This document shows positions 44,739 to 55,695 of a stretch of 64,000 bases of DNA, in pieces. Positions within the stretch are counted from its first letter, which is position 1. Every line of letters begins with the position of its first letter. Both the position numbers and the translations under genes were made by a program. This DNA is from Dendrobium chrysotoxum (lineage: Eukaryota > Streptophyta > Magnoliopsida > Asparagales > Orchidaceae): contig CM034300.1 of NCBI GenBank assembly GCA_019925795.1, positions 37,407,390 through 37,471,389 of the forward strand, given 5' to 3'. The notes under the pieces are model-generated. The model ran no database searches and was not told the origin of the DNA. It worked only from the letters and a program-made list of their open reading frames with translations.

Positions 44739-46030
44739 TTTAGTCATATGTCTTAAGCACCCGCTATCAATGTACCACATGTTCTTACTGAACCCCTTAT
44801 AAGAACATACCTACAAAATCAATCAAGATGTAATTTTGGGAATCCAAGTGAGTTTGGTCTCACCTTATGTTGAAATGAATGTATGTTATATTATGGAGAT
44901 AAGACCTTGGGCCTTTAGACCAAATGTGAGTTATGTTAGACTCTATGTGTGCATATATGTGTTAAGTACCCTATTATGCCACAAGAAAAACACTTAACTC
45001 ATACTAATGGATGCACTAATCAATATGAAGAGTGATTCCATCTATTATAGTAGGGTGATGCATGCCATGCTCTAGTGCATGGCTTACGAGTGTGCGAAGG
45101 AGTTGATGTACCTTCTTTAAGTTTTGTGTTTTCTTTCCTGAGGTATTCATTAACACTCTTATATATGCTTGCTTCCACTTGTAGTGCATGTTCATCTTCC
45201 TAAAAATGCAATGTATCTCTCTCTAGATCATTAAATGCATCTTGTAATTTAATATGCTCTCTTTTTAGAGTTTCATTTTCATTAAACAAATTCTCATGCT
45301 TTTGTTTTAATGAAATATGTTCCTCCTTTCAATTTATAAAATTACAAATAATATGGTATTGATAATCTAAAAGTGCAAAGTGTTCCTTTTTATGACATGA
45401 AAATTTATTTGTAAGCATTTCATAACTATCATGTAGCTCATCTAAAAAGAAAGTAATTTGTCATAAGAATAGTCACTTACATGATCTTCCTCTTTACTGT
45501 TAGTGCTATTCTTTTTCATGAGACATAAGTTTGTTACCTCCTCTTCAACTTCTATTTCCGACGAGTCTAAATTTGAATTAGCCTAGAATGTTTTTTTATT
45601 TCTTCTTTTGCTCTTTTTCATAATGCCCTTTTCTTCACCCTTTTCTTTGACTGATTGGCTCTTTAGGTTCAGGCAATCAAATCTAGTGTGCCCTAAATTT
45701 TTACACTCATAGCAAACCATATTCACATAAAAAATATTTACTTTAGTATTATTACCTCAATGTTTTTCTTTATGATGCTTCTACTTCCCTTCCAATATTT
45801 TGAATTGCATCATCATCAATGCAATATCCTCATTTGCAGCACTTTCATAATTATTACTTCTTGCATCATCAACTTTCTGTACAATAGTCTTCTCCTTCTT
45901 CTTCTCACCAATATATGCATTTCTCTAACTGACATTTTGCTCATAAGCAATTAAAGATCTAAGAAAGTTATCAATAGAGTAAGAGTTCAAGTAATTAGAA
46001 TTAGAAATATATATACATTGTGTAGAGTTC
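44739..46030 (-). pseudogene. Element G gag and pol N-terminal remnant
   Basis: Homology to B resumes at TCATATGTCTTAAGCAC (44743) in the protease region. It continues through the coiled-coil gag C-terminus (about 45120-45460), an acidic stretch and a zinc-knuckle zone (45670-45725). It ends near SYLNSYSIDNFLRSLIAYEQ (45985-45928). Stops and frameshifts are frequent. After about 46030 the sequence changes to LTR. Confidence 0.65.
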
Positions 46031-46530
46031 AAGATTTTTAAATTTTGTACGATACGATTAGCATCATACCATACCTTGGTGAGAATTTCTAAATATAAAC
46101 TGGTCATCCAGAATAATTTCTACCGTACAGTATGATTAGTTCATCTTAATTTTTTTGTAATTTAAGTGTTTTAATTAATTTCTAAATGAATAGATCATAC
46201 ATGATGATCGAGATCATCTAGTACAATCTTTAAAAAATTAAAACCTTATGATTTATTTCCCCCTTGAGTGTGTGCGCATGGTTATTGTAATAATATACAC
46301 AAAATATAATTCATAGACTTTAGAAAAAATAAATGTACACACTTTTGCTTACATCAACCTATTCTACCTAGTCTTGAGCCCAAATCATTTTAGCGATGCT
46401 TGGAGATGTTGTACCTGAAATGTTAGTACATAGAGAAAAGCATATACAATAATAAAATAGGAGAATCCAAATAAAGACCAATAATATTTTTTATCATCAA
46501 GACATAAGCTCGGGCTCCTGAATTGTAACA
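46031..46530 (-). repeat. Partial 5' LTR of element G
   Basis: A U3-like part: ACCGTACAGTATGATTAG near 46123, GTAC-core fragments at 46046-46060, the CCCCCTTGAGTGTGTGCGC block at 46259-46277, and the LTR edge TTGTAACA at 46530. Gag is joined directly to mid-LTR, so primer site and U5 are deleted, much as in element E. Confidence 0.65.
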
Positions 46531-47059
46531 ATATGATTAACTCTTCAGAATATATGAGGTAGCTTAGGATTATGCTAGAGGTTCTTTTTAAAAGACAATC
46601 AAAATTTGTACCTTCTTCTTCTTCTTTTTTTCTTGAAACTATCTTTAAATTAAACCATAATTTCCTTTATGGATTTTCCTGATATATAATATAGATTAAC
46701 AGGAGTATATTCTTTATTTGGCATTAATTTTGCTGATCCTACTCCCTATTCTTAAGTTTATTTGACTTTCTCCTCCACTCTATATTTAGTTATGGCCAGT
46801 GTGGAAGGAGTGGATATTGCCTTAAGTCTCTAAATTTTCTTTTCATTTGATGTTGAGGATAGTTGAGTTGATGAACTTAGCCCCTTCACATAAAAATGAA
46901 AGGAAAACTAATGACTCTTAGAGTGATGCTATTCAACCTTAGGTGTAATATGGATATAACAATGACTGGAACTTTTATAGTCTTATTAAATGTAGTGGAT
47001 GGAGTCAATGATAGGTGTCAACTAGTGTGACAAAAGGAATGTCTTAAATCTTGGATATT

Positions 47060-47940
47060 TAAGACATTCCACTTGTGCTACCCACCAAGCCGAATAATAC
47101 TATCAATTTTCATACAGAACCACCTCGGATCTCAATGATACCCTTTTGCAAGCACGAAGACATCTTGTTTAGAAACTCTTTTATTATTTTTAGAACCTAA
47201 CTAACCTACTTCTTAGGTATTGGCAGTGTCTATCCAAATAAATTTAGATTCGCCCTTTTACTTAGCATCCCTTTCATATATTTTAAACTTTTTTTAGTTT
47301 ATCCAAAATTATTAGCACACTTTTTGACAATTTCTTTTAGCATGTTTTTAAATTTCCTTTCTTCTACTCGATAAAAATGTTTCTAGGTGATCAAAGAGTT
47401 AAGGGGGAGGGATATCCATTAATTTATGTCCTGTTCTCCGTGAGAAGCATTAAGAGGATGTAATCTACTACCATCCAAGAGTGGAAAGGTGGATGGAATT
47501 TTAAACTAACGTATCTATCTAGCAGCATCCATTGCCAAATCATTATCCAAATCTCTTTCTTTTTCCATTATTCTCCTCAAATAGTGATTCTTTTCTTTTT
47601 GTTTTCAATTTTATTCATAATAATAGATGCAACACCAGATGATGACCTAATTTTAAACTTGCTAGAGACCATTAGTGGACTAGATACATCAGAAATAATG
47701 ATTGACTTTAACTTCTTATTTTAATGAACAAGGTTAAAGAGCCTAATCTTGGTGAATATTGAAGGCTTGGGAGGTTATAGGTGCATCTTGATACCTTCTT
47801 CCCATAGTGAATTATCCTTAATCTCAACAGCATAGATGGTATTCAACTAAGGGCCATTGATGGTCATGAACTAATTCTCAAAGCCAGATCTAAACTTAAT
47901 GATATTGCCATCAACTAGTTGGGATTGGTCAAGGGATACA
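47060..47940 (-). pseudogene. Unrecognised decayed coding remnant
   Basis: One minus-strand frame keeps protein-like composition over about 290 codons, with stops roughly every 20-40 codons. Several stops are TAG or TAA where Gln or Trp would fit. Motif-like runs are listed in the surrounding entry. It shares no motif with the copia, gypsy or LINE proteins in this window. It could be a different mobile element or another old insertion; I cannot tell which. Confidence 0.35.
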
Positions 47941-48089
47941 TTTTTATTATTAGAGAAGTTGAAATATGAGTTTTCCAACCATTTTCCTTAAATTTATTAT
48001 AATTATGTATTAGCTTTCCAAATTTACTAACTTCAAATAAGAATATTTTAATTTTTTAAAATTTGACTTGGCTATAGTTTATTGAATTT

Positions 48090-48345
48090 TTGTTATACAT
48101 ATCAAGTTACAAGATGTAATTGTAATATATATAACGAGAAGAAGGATTTATAATTTTAAACTTTGAAAGAGTTTGGACCTTCTCATATAAGCATATCAAG
48201 CTACAAAGAGATGTAATAGTGATATACTAATCAGATAAGGAAAGATATTGAGGAGATATTTTGATTTTTATTTTCAAAGATTTAAGATTTAAAATCCTCA
48301 TATAATTAAACTCATCAGGTCACAATAAGATATAATAATAATATA
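48090..48345. repeat. Decayed tandem repeat of about 100-115 bp, three units
   Basis: Units start near 48096, 48195 and 48310 with CATATCAAG or CTCATCAGG, followed by ACAA and a GATRTAAT-rich block. Spacing is irregular and divergence is high. Confidence 0.5.
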
Positions 48346-48362
48346 TTTGCTATGATAATAAT

Positions 48363-49774
48363 TGTTGTGACTCAAGCTAACGAGTTAATATTTTTGATGA
48401 TAACAAACATTATGGATAACATATTTATGACTCATAATATTTTCATTCTATACTTGTTTGTGTGTATACTAACATTTCAGGAACACCATGAAATATCCAA
48501 CAAATATTCAAGGCTCAAGATTGGGTAGAATAGGTTATGCTATAAAGATCTTTGTAATATTCATTAATATATTTTTGATTTCTTGAGTCAAGTCCTATAA
48601 GGGTGTATGCTAGCTTGGTGATAATTTACACACACACTTAGGAGGAGTTAGATTAACTCAAACCAGAAGTTTAATTTTTGAACTAATTATCCTGGATGAT
48701 CCAATGCGATCTCAAAATCCTAGCCACCATAATAATTAAGGCAAGATTTTAAGTTTCTATTTTTGGTCTAATCATCCAGGATGATCCATATCATACTGGA
48801 TGATCTATAAAAATTATGCCTAGATTAATCCTGGGATTAGTCAATCAAATCTGCTTAATTTGATATTATGATAGTCTTGGATGATCTATATATTGTACTG
48901 GACTATTTGTTCAAAATTTGTACTGATCATCTTGGACTATCCTGAGATCATAAAGGACTATCAGGTCAAATTATGCACATCATCCTGGATGATCCTATAA
49001 TCGTACTGGATGATATTTGGTAGTAGAATTGAGTTTTTAGGGTTTTTTGAAGCCCTCTTTTTAAACATATCATCCTGGACAATCCTACGATCGTCCTGGA
49101 TGATCTTCGCCACCAGAACTGATTTAAGGGTTGTCAAAGATTTTATAAGTGTCTTTAGCAGCCATTAAGTCTTTATTTCTTTTGGAAAAAACTTAAAGAG
49201 AGAGCTTGAAAGGGAGAGTGGAAAGGGTGGAGTTTGAGAGGGAGAAGAGCCTTGAAAGGGGGATTTTTGATGGAGTGTGAGGGGGTTCACATGGTTGCTC
49301 CGGCAAGCTTGCATCTAAGTACCATCGGATTCAAGGGTCATCTCGAGGGAAGTTTTGAGAAGAAGAAGATCTCTTTGGTGTCAAAGGACCCGGCTACTCT
49401 ACCGCATCGAGGAAGGTGGAAGTGATTTTGTAAGGGATTCTCAGCCTAGTTGTGGGGGCTAAAGGAGAGTCACTAAAGGTTTAGTGCAATACTCGGAGGG
49501 TGCCTCCGGGGAGTGGACGTAGGTCAGGTTGGACCGAACCTTTATAAATCTGGTGTGTTTTTTCTGATTACTTTTCATATTTTATTTTACTACAATTAAC
49601 TGCTTGGGTGAAATCTGTGATTGATCTTTTCATTATTGATTTAATTCATTTTCACTGTAAGATATATAAATATATTTCTTTTTATTAAAGAAGTTTTTTA
49701 AATATCCAATTCATCCCCTCTTAGTTAACCTCGGGACTAGTTCTTTAGGGTTTAACACCCCTCATGAACTTTCA
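48363..49774 (+). repeat. 5' LTR of element C
   Basis: 1412 bp, TGTTGTGACTCAAGC to GAACTTTCA. It has the CA-repeat block at 48629-48648 and palindrome pairs 48771/48790 (19 bp), 48979/49000 and 49069/49090 (21 bp each). ATCATCCAGGATGAT at 48771-48785 is perfect. A sense frame at 49234-49425 lies in the part after the array, but lacks the 13-residue repeats of the other LTRs. It is shorter than the LTRs of B, D and E, and has fewer palindromes. Confidence 0.9.
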
Positions 49775-49776
49775 AG

Positions 49777-49787
49777 TGGTATCAGAG
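49777..49787 (+). other. Primer binding site of element C
   Basis: TGGTATCAGAG, two bases after the LTR: the classic site complementary to initiator tRNA-Met in plant copia elements. Confidence 0.9.
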
Positions 49788-49832
49788 TGGGATTCATAAA
49801 ATTAAGTTTTAAAAACTTTTAAATTTCAATCA

Positions 49833-50775
49833 ATGGTTAGTTTTGGAAATCGTTATATTGTGAAAGGATATTTAATCACCCGACCACCTTTATTTGAAAA
49901 TATTACTTTTGAGTTTTGAAAAATTTGTATGTCTACTTTCTTACAATTAATTAATTATCGAATGTGGTATATGATTCAAACTGGTTATTCTGTACCGTCA
50001 CGTATTATAGATGGAATCAAAACTGATATTCCTTTTTCTGAATGGAGTAGAGTAGATCAGATTAATGCTCAATTGAATGCTAAATGTTTGAATTATTTTT
50101 TCTGTGCTTTAAATTCTAATGATTGCATGATAATATCTACATGTTCTACTGGCAAAGAAATTTGGGATAAATTGTGCATTACATACGAAGGAACTAGTGA
50201 AGGTAAGCAATCTAAGTTAAATATTTTAAGGCATGATTATGAACTTTTTAGCATGAAATCTTATGAGACGATCTTGGACATGTATACTAGGTTTACTCAA
50301 ATTGCAACATCATTACTTGCTTTAGGAAAAGAACTTTCAAACTTTAAAAAAATTAATAAAATTCTATGTTGTCTACTTGAAAAGTTTTAATGCCAAAGTC
50401 ATTACAATTTCTGAATCAAAAAATTTGAATGAATATTCTATTGATAATCTGATCGGCTTACTCATTGCCTACGAGCAAAGTTTGGGTCAACAAATTTATG
50501 TAGGTAAAATGATAATACTAAACACTGAAGATATGAATAAAAGTGGCTTAGTAGATGATGAAAGTGAAGAATTAGCATAAGTAACGAGCAAATTGGAAGG
50601 TCTACTAAAGCACAAGCATAAGCATCAACAAAAGTGGAACAAAGATAAAAATGGTAAGAATGCTAAGATTTTTTCTGACGTTATTTGCTTTGGATGTAGG
50701 AAACCTGGACATATGAAAAATCAGTGTCCTAATTTGAAAACTCTTCCTGTAAAGGAAAAGAGTAAAGCTAAGTAA
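49833..50775 (+). pseudogene. Element C gag, one stop and one frameshift early, then knuckle
   Basis: ATG at 49833 (MVSFGNRYIVKGYLITRPPL). TGA replaces Trp at about 49917, then STFLQLINYRMWYMIQTGY and later KEIWDKLCITYEGTSEGKQ. A frameshift near 50380 (CLLEKF-stop against SFNAKVITISESKNL) moves to the next frame, which reads to a TAA at 50578. After it the same frame has the intact zinc knuckle CFGCRKPGHMKNQC (50689-50730) and ends at 50773-50775. It is the best-preserved knuckle in the window. Pol would follow, but is deleted. Confidence 0.9.
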
Positions 50776-52269
50776 ATTGTAAAATGACAAATAATGAAAA
50801 GCAAAAAATCTCTTAGGTAGACCTAGCTTCTAAATAATCAGATCAGGGGCAAGATGATATTTAAAGCTTTATTTGTGTGTTTATTTTGTTTTTGTTATTT
50901 TTGTGTGCGTGTATATTTTATTTATTGTATTTTTGTTTATTTTCTCTATTTTTTGTATTTTATTTCTCTTTTTATTTTTTTAGTCTCCATATTGTTTGGG
51001 TAGTTTCTCTGATCAACACACACACATCACATTTTATTTTGTATACGCCTTAGAAAATCAAATCATTTTTTAAAAGATCATTTTTTCTAAAAATGAAAAT
51101 TTTACCTCTTATTTTCTTAAAATTTTATGTAAGTTATGGTTGATTTCTCTAAAATCAGTCAAAGAAAGAAAACTCATGACTTTATCTCTCTTTCTCATTT
51201 CTTTAATGAGGATATTTCACTTTTGATTCAAAATCTTCATCAAATTATAAATTGGATTTTGAAATTTAACTTTTTCATCTCCCTATATTTTCTCTATCTC
51301 ATAGAGATCTTTTGTAAGTTGTTGAATCCACTTTATTATTTTCTTAATTAAGCTGTTCATTTTTTTCACTAGATTTGGTTTGTTTTAGTCGTTAAAATGG
51401 CAGAAAGGAAGCATATTTGTGAAAAAAAAGAGGCACAAAATGAGCCTAAAGCTGAAAAGATGCATAATGTCGCCAAAATAAAAAGATACACAAAGTATAT
51501 AAAAAATCAGAAGATGCATAAAGTGCGCCAATAAGTAATCAAGAGGCACAAATGAGCCCAAAATAAGTTAGCTTACCTTTCTTGTATTTCTTAAATCTTA
51601 AGAAAACCCTTATATCTAATGATATTTTAGATACTTGAGTTTAAAAATCATGACTTTTGATTAACCTTTTTGCATTAATCTTCTATTAGATATATCTCAT
51701 GCAACGAGTTTTGAAAAGATTATTATTTCCTTCTCTAATTTGTTCCTTGATTTAAATGTTGGCTTAAAAAGTTTCTGAGCCTTTTAAGGAACTTGAGCTT
51801 GGATTAACAATTTATGAATCTCTAACCCTTCTGAGATTATGCATGGTCAATACATGCCTACTATGTTTTTGAATAAAATCAAGAGGTAACTTTCTCATTC
51901 CAAGAAAATTTTAAAATTTCAAACTAATTCTTCTAAAGCATCACCTTCTCCAAATCAGGGACTATTTGATCTTTTAGTCTATTTTTTTCTCTGTTTTATT
52001 TTTTTTGCTCCTCTTCTTTTTGATAATGTCAAAGGGATAAAACTTACTATTGTATTTGTGTTGTATTTGAATGTACTATTTTTTGGTTCTATTTATTTAG
52101 TTTATCTTTTTATCTAATTATTTGTTTTATTTTATTTTAAAAATAAAAATTAAAAATAAAAAGAAAATTATGTTTTCCCCTATTTTTTAAAATTTTTATC
52201 TTAGTGAGGGGGACATTATGAGAAAATACTTTTGGTTTACAAATTCAACCAGTAATGTTTTCCATCATA
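50776..52269 (+). other. Element C 3' non-coding region
   Basis: T-rich and without a supported gene. It contains the short tandem array (51418-51560) and the CTTCTTTTTGATAATGTCAA inverted block (52013-52032) that precedes the polypurine tract in all these elements. Confidence 0.7.
51418..51560 (+). repeat. Short tandem repeat array in element C
   Basis: Units of AAGAGGCACAAAATGAGCC and AAGATGCATAAAGTGCGCC types alternate about six times, as in A, B and D. The plus-strand order is the element sense. Confidence 0.8.
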
Positions 52270-52283
52270 AAAAAAAGGGAGAT
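52270..52283 (+). other. Polypurine tract of element C
   Basis: AAAAAAAGGGAGAT directly before the 3' LTR. Confidence 0.85.
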
Positions 52284-53744
52284 TATTACGACTCGAGCTC
52301 ACGGGTTTATGTTTTTGATGATAACAAACATTATGGATAACATCTTTATGTCTCCTAGTATTTTCATTCTATACTTATTTGTGTGTATACTAACATTTTA
52401 GGAATACCATGCAACATCTAACAAAGATTAAGGGTCAAGATTGGGTAGAATAGGTTATGTTGTAAAGATCTTTGTAATATTCATTGATGTATTTTTTATT
52501 TCTTGAGTCAAGTCTTGTAAGGGTGTATGTTAGCTTGGAGACCATGCACACACACACACTCAGGGAGAGTGAGATTGAGTCAAACCAGAAGTTTAATTTT
52601 TGAAATAATTATCCTGGACGATTTATATCATCCTGGACGATAGAATGCAATCTAAAAACCCTAGCCGCCATAATAATTCATGCAATATTTTAGGTTTCTA
52701 TTTTTGGTCTAATCATCTAGGATGATCCATATCATACTAGATGATCTATGAAAGTCATTCCTAAATGAATCCTAGGATTAGTCAATCAAATTTGCTTAAT
52801 TTGATATTTTGATCGTCCTCGATGATCTATATATCATACTAGATGATTTGTTCAAAATTTGTACTGATCGTCCTGGACTATTTTGAGATCGTCCAAGACT
52901 ATTAGGTCAAATTCTGCACATTGTCCTGGATGATCCTTCTATCGTACTGGATAATATTTGGCAGCATAATTGAGTTTTTAGGATTTTCTGAAGCCCTCTT
53001 TTAAAACATATCATCCTAGACAATCCTGTGATCTTCTTAGATGATCTTTGCCGCCAGAACTATTTCGAAGGGTTTTTCAAAGCCCTCTATTTAAGGGTTG
53101 TCAAAGATTTTGTAAGTGTATTATGCAGCCATTAAGTCTTCGTTTCTTTTGGAGAAAACTTGAAGAGAGAGGTTGAAAGGGAGAGTGGAAAGGGTGGAGT
53201 TTGAGAGGGAGAAGAGCCTTGGAAGGGGGATTTTTGAGGGAGTGTGAGGGGGCTCACACGGTTGCTCCAGCAAGCTTGCATCTAAGTACCATCAGATTCA
53301 AGGGTCATCTCGAGGGAAGTTTTAGAAAGAAGAAGATCTCTTTGGTGTCAAAGGACCCGGTACTCCGCCGCACTGGGGAAGGTGGAAGTGATTTTGTAAG
53401 GGCTTCTCCACCAAGCTGTGGGGGCCAAAGGAGTGTCACTAAAGGTTTTGTGCAATACTCGAAGGGTGCCTCCGGGGAGTGGACGTAGGTCAGGTTGGAC
53501 TGAATCACTATAAATCTGGTGTGTTCTTTCTAATTACTTTCCGCATTTTGTTTTACTGCGATTAACTACTTGGATGAAATCTATGATTGATCTTTTCATT
53601 TATTGATTTAATTCATTTTCACTGTAAGAGATAAAAATATATTTCTTTTTGTTAAAGAAGTTTGTTTAAATATCTAATTCACCTCCCCTCTTGGTTAGCC
53701 TCGGGACTTGTTCTTTAGGGTTTAACACCCCTTACAAACTTTTA
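52284..53744 (+). repeat. 3' LTR of element C
   Basis: 1461 bp, TATTACGACTCGAGC to AACTTTTA, so both terminal dinucleotides are mutated relative to the 5' copy (TG to TA, CA to TA). Content is collinear with the 5' LTR. Many C/T and A/G differences between the two suggest an old insertion. Confidence 0.9.
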
Positions 53745-54214
53745 ATAATAGGAGCAGAATCTTCAAGGAATGATTTGAAATTTAGGACTTTTATTTCACA
53801 CATATGATGTTGTAAAGCGGGATAAGTACAAGAAAAGTAGAGATTAATATTTATGGAATTTTTAATTTTTAGGTCGACTCCCACCACACACATTAATTTA
53901 CTAGGAAATATAACTAAAATGTGTTGGCCAAGATAGGGGATGATATTTTTTTATTTAATCTTTAATTTGATGTTATAATTTTGATAAAGATTTAAATTAA
54001 GGAGGAGAAAGAACTTTATATGACTTATATCAGAGAAAATTATCTTTTAATTTGATTACAATTTTTGGAGTAACAAAATGTTATTTATTTATTTTAGAAA
54101 GAAACCCACCACATCTGAGGTGATATGCTTATCTAAGGAAGAAATGGGCTAGACAATCAATAAAAGAAAGGCACTTTAAGCCTATATGAAGTGCAAGTAT
54201 AGTACACATGTAGG
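53745..54214. other. Unassigned AT-rich DNA between elements C and D
   Basis: 470 bp with no gene, LTR or repeat that I recognise. Confidence 0.6.
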
Positions 54215-54479
54215 TGTTGTAAATCTGGATTCAAAAAGTATAGTTTTGATGATGACAAACATGTTTGTGTTCTATTTTTCTTGGCTAATCATTTCAGGTA
54301 CAAAAGATCAAATGCAATTCAAGCCAACTCAAGATCGGGTCCAAGTGTGTCTAAATATAAATTTTTCCCTTTCTTGACTCAAATGTAATGTAATTGATCC
54401 CCTAGCTAAGTAACCTTGCACACACACACTCATGGGGAGAGTTTTAGTGAATTAGAGTTTCTGTTCAATTTTTATTCTG

Positions 54480-55280
54480 ATCATTTCGGATAATATCCAC
54501 ATAATCCTACACGATCTAGTGAAAATAGAAACCCTAATTAGAGTGACCAAGTTAAGTCTGTCTGATTAAGTCGATCGTCCTAGATGATCAATCGATTGTA
54601 CAGGAGGATAGGCTCAAATCAGAAATTTTCAGTCGCCAGATCAAGCTAGGCAAGTTTTATTTTAAGAGATTTGATCTGATTGTCCCGAATGATACGTGTA
54701 TCATCCTGGATGATCCATTACAATCATGCCTAAATTAGTCTGGTGATTAAGGAAAGTAATTAAGGTCTGATTGATTCGATCATATCATCCTGGACCATCG
54801 CAGGATCGTTCAGGATGATGTGTTAAAAATCCTGACCGTCTAGTGCCTATCACCTGTACGTCTAGAGCTGTGTGCAGGATGATATTCCTGATTTTGAACT
54901 AATTGTATGGGACGATACTCATATCATCTCGGACGATCAAGTCATTTTGAAATTATCCAGCATGTTTCACCTGTACGTCCAGAGCAGTGCTTAGGATGAT
55001 TTTGGCACTTTTTGAACTAATCATACCGGACGATAGACATATCATCCAGGACGATCAAGTCATTTTTAGATCGTCCAGTATAAGTTCCTCTGGATGACCA
55101 GAGCGGTCTTCTAGACGAACTTCCTTATTTACACTAATCATCCCGAACGATCGCAGAATCGTACGAGACGATCAGAACAATTTTTTCCTACTAATCGTCC
55201 AGAAGAACCAGATCGTCCAGGCTGAAACAGGTGATTTTGAACAGATCATACAGGATGATCAATCGATCGTCCTGGATGAT
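54480..55280 (+). promoter_or_regulatory. U3 array of eight paired palindromes
   Basis: Near-palindromic 15-mers start at 54480, 54574, 54679, 54784, 54902, 55020, 55137 and 55245. Each has a second one exactly 21 bp later. Distances between pairs are 94, 105, 105, 118, 118, 117 and 108 bp. The consensus is ATCRTCC-W-GGAYGAT; the best copy is ATCATCCTGGATGAT at 54700-54714. The last palindrome ends about 43 bp before the TATA-like box. This looks like a promoter-proximal binding array; the factor is unknown. Confidence 0.75.
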
Positions 55281-55322
55281 ATTGGCTGACCAGTTGAGAT
55301 TTAGGATAATTTTTGAGCCCTC

Positions 55323-55332
55323 ATTTAAAAGA
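55323..55332 (+). promoter_or_regulatory. TATA-like box of LTR D
   Basis: ATTTAAAAGA follows the palindrome array in the GAGCCCTCATTTAAAAG context, which recurs as GAGCCCTCCTTTAAAAG near 63555 in the 3' LTR. Transcription would start shortly downstream. Confidence 0.55.
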
Positions 55333-55555
55333 TCTTTTTCTTCTAACAAGAAAAATCTTTTGCCACTTTCCTTTCCAGAGAAATCTTGAGAGAGATAGAG
55401 AGAGCTTGGGAGAGAGAGAGAGAGAGAGGATCTTATGAGGGAGAGTTTATGAGGTATTCACAAAGGTTGCTTCTAGCAAGGATCAGAGTCATCTTGTCCG
55501 TTCGTCATCTCTCATCTTATCAATTTTTTCTGTGGGAGGATCATTCGTAAGAAGA

Positions 55556-55695
55556 TCCGGGTTCTCTGTCTGCTTCAGGAGGAAGCGAAAGGAGTTAAGG
55601 TTCTCTGCTTGCTTTAGGAGGAAGCGAAAGGAGTCCAGGTTCTTTGCCTGCTTCAGAAGGAAGCGAAAGGAGTTCAGGTTCTCTGCCTCACCGGG
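55556..55695 (+). repeat. 39-bp minisatellite in LTR D encoding 13-residue basic repeats
   Basis: Units begin with GGTTCTCTG or GGTTCTTTG at 55559, 55599, 55638 and 55677, followed by CTGCTTCAGGAGGAAGCGAA. They lie in an open sense frame, 55532-55768, giving repeats such as RFSACFRRKRKES. The 3' LTR has the same array (63780-63925) in frame 63664-63930. Confidence 0.8.

Larger units (their letters stand above)
46531..48362. other. Unassigned DNA with a decayed coding-like stretch and a tandem repeat
   Basis: Between elements G and C. On the minus strand about 47940-47060 reads like an old protein with many stops; recognisable short runs include LNTIYAVEIKDNSLWEEGI, PPKPSIFTKIRLFNL and IRSSSGVASIIMNKIENK. 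I do not recognise the family. At 48090-48345 a repeat of about 100-115 bp occurs three times, with ATCARGYTACAA and GATGTAAT-type blocks. Confidence 0.45.
48363..53744 (+). mobile_element. Element C: gag-only copia deletion derivative
   Basis: 5382 bp with two LTRs and a perfect ATAAT target duplication at 48358-48362 and 53745-53749. Internal content is gag, a non-coding segment with the short tandem array, and the polypurine tract; pol is entirely absent. To move it would have needed pol from a relative such as D. Confidence 0.9.

Noticed and set aside
54480..55280. CRISPR-like array
   Set aside because: Repeats are short palindromes with variable, repeated spacers inside an LTR of a plant retrotransposon; there are no cas genes and the spacing comes in pairs.
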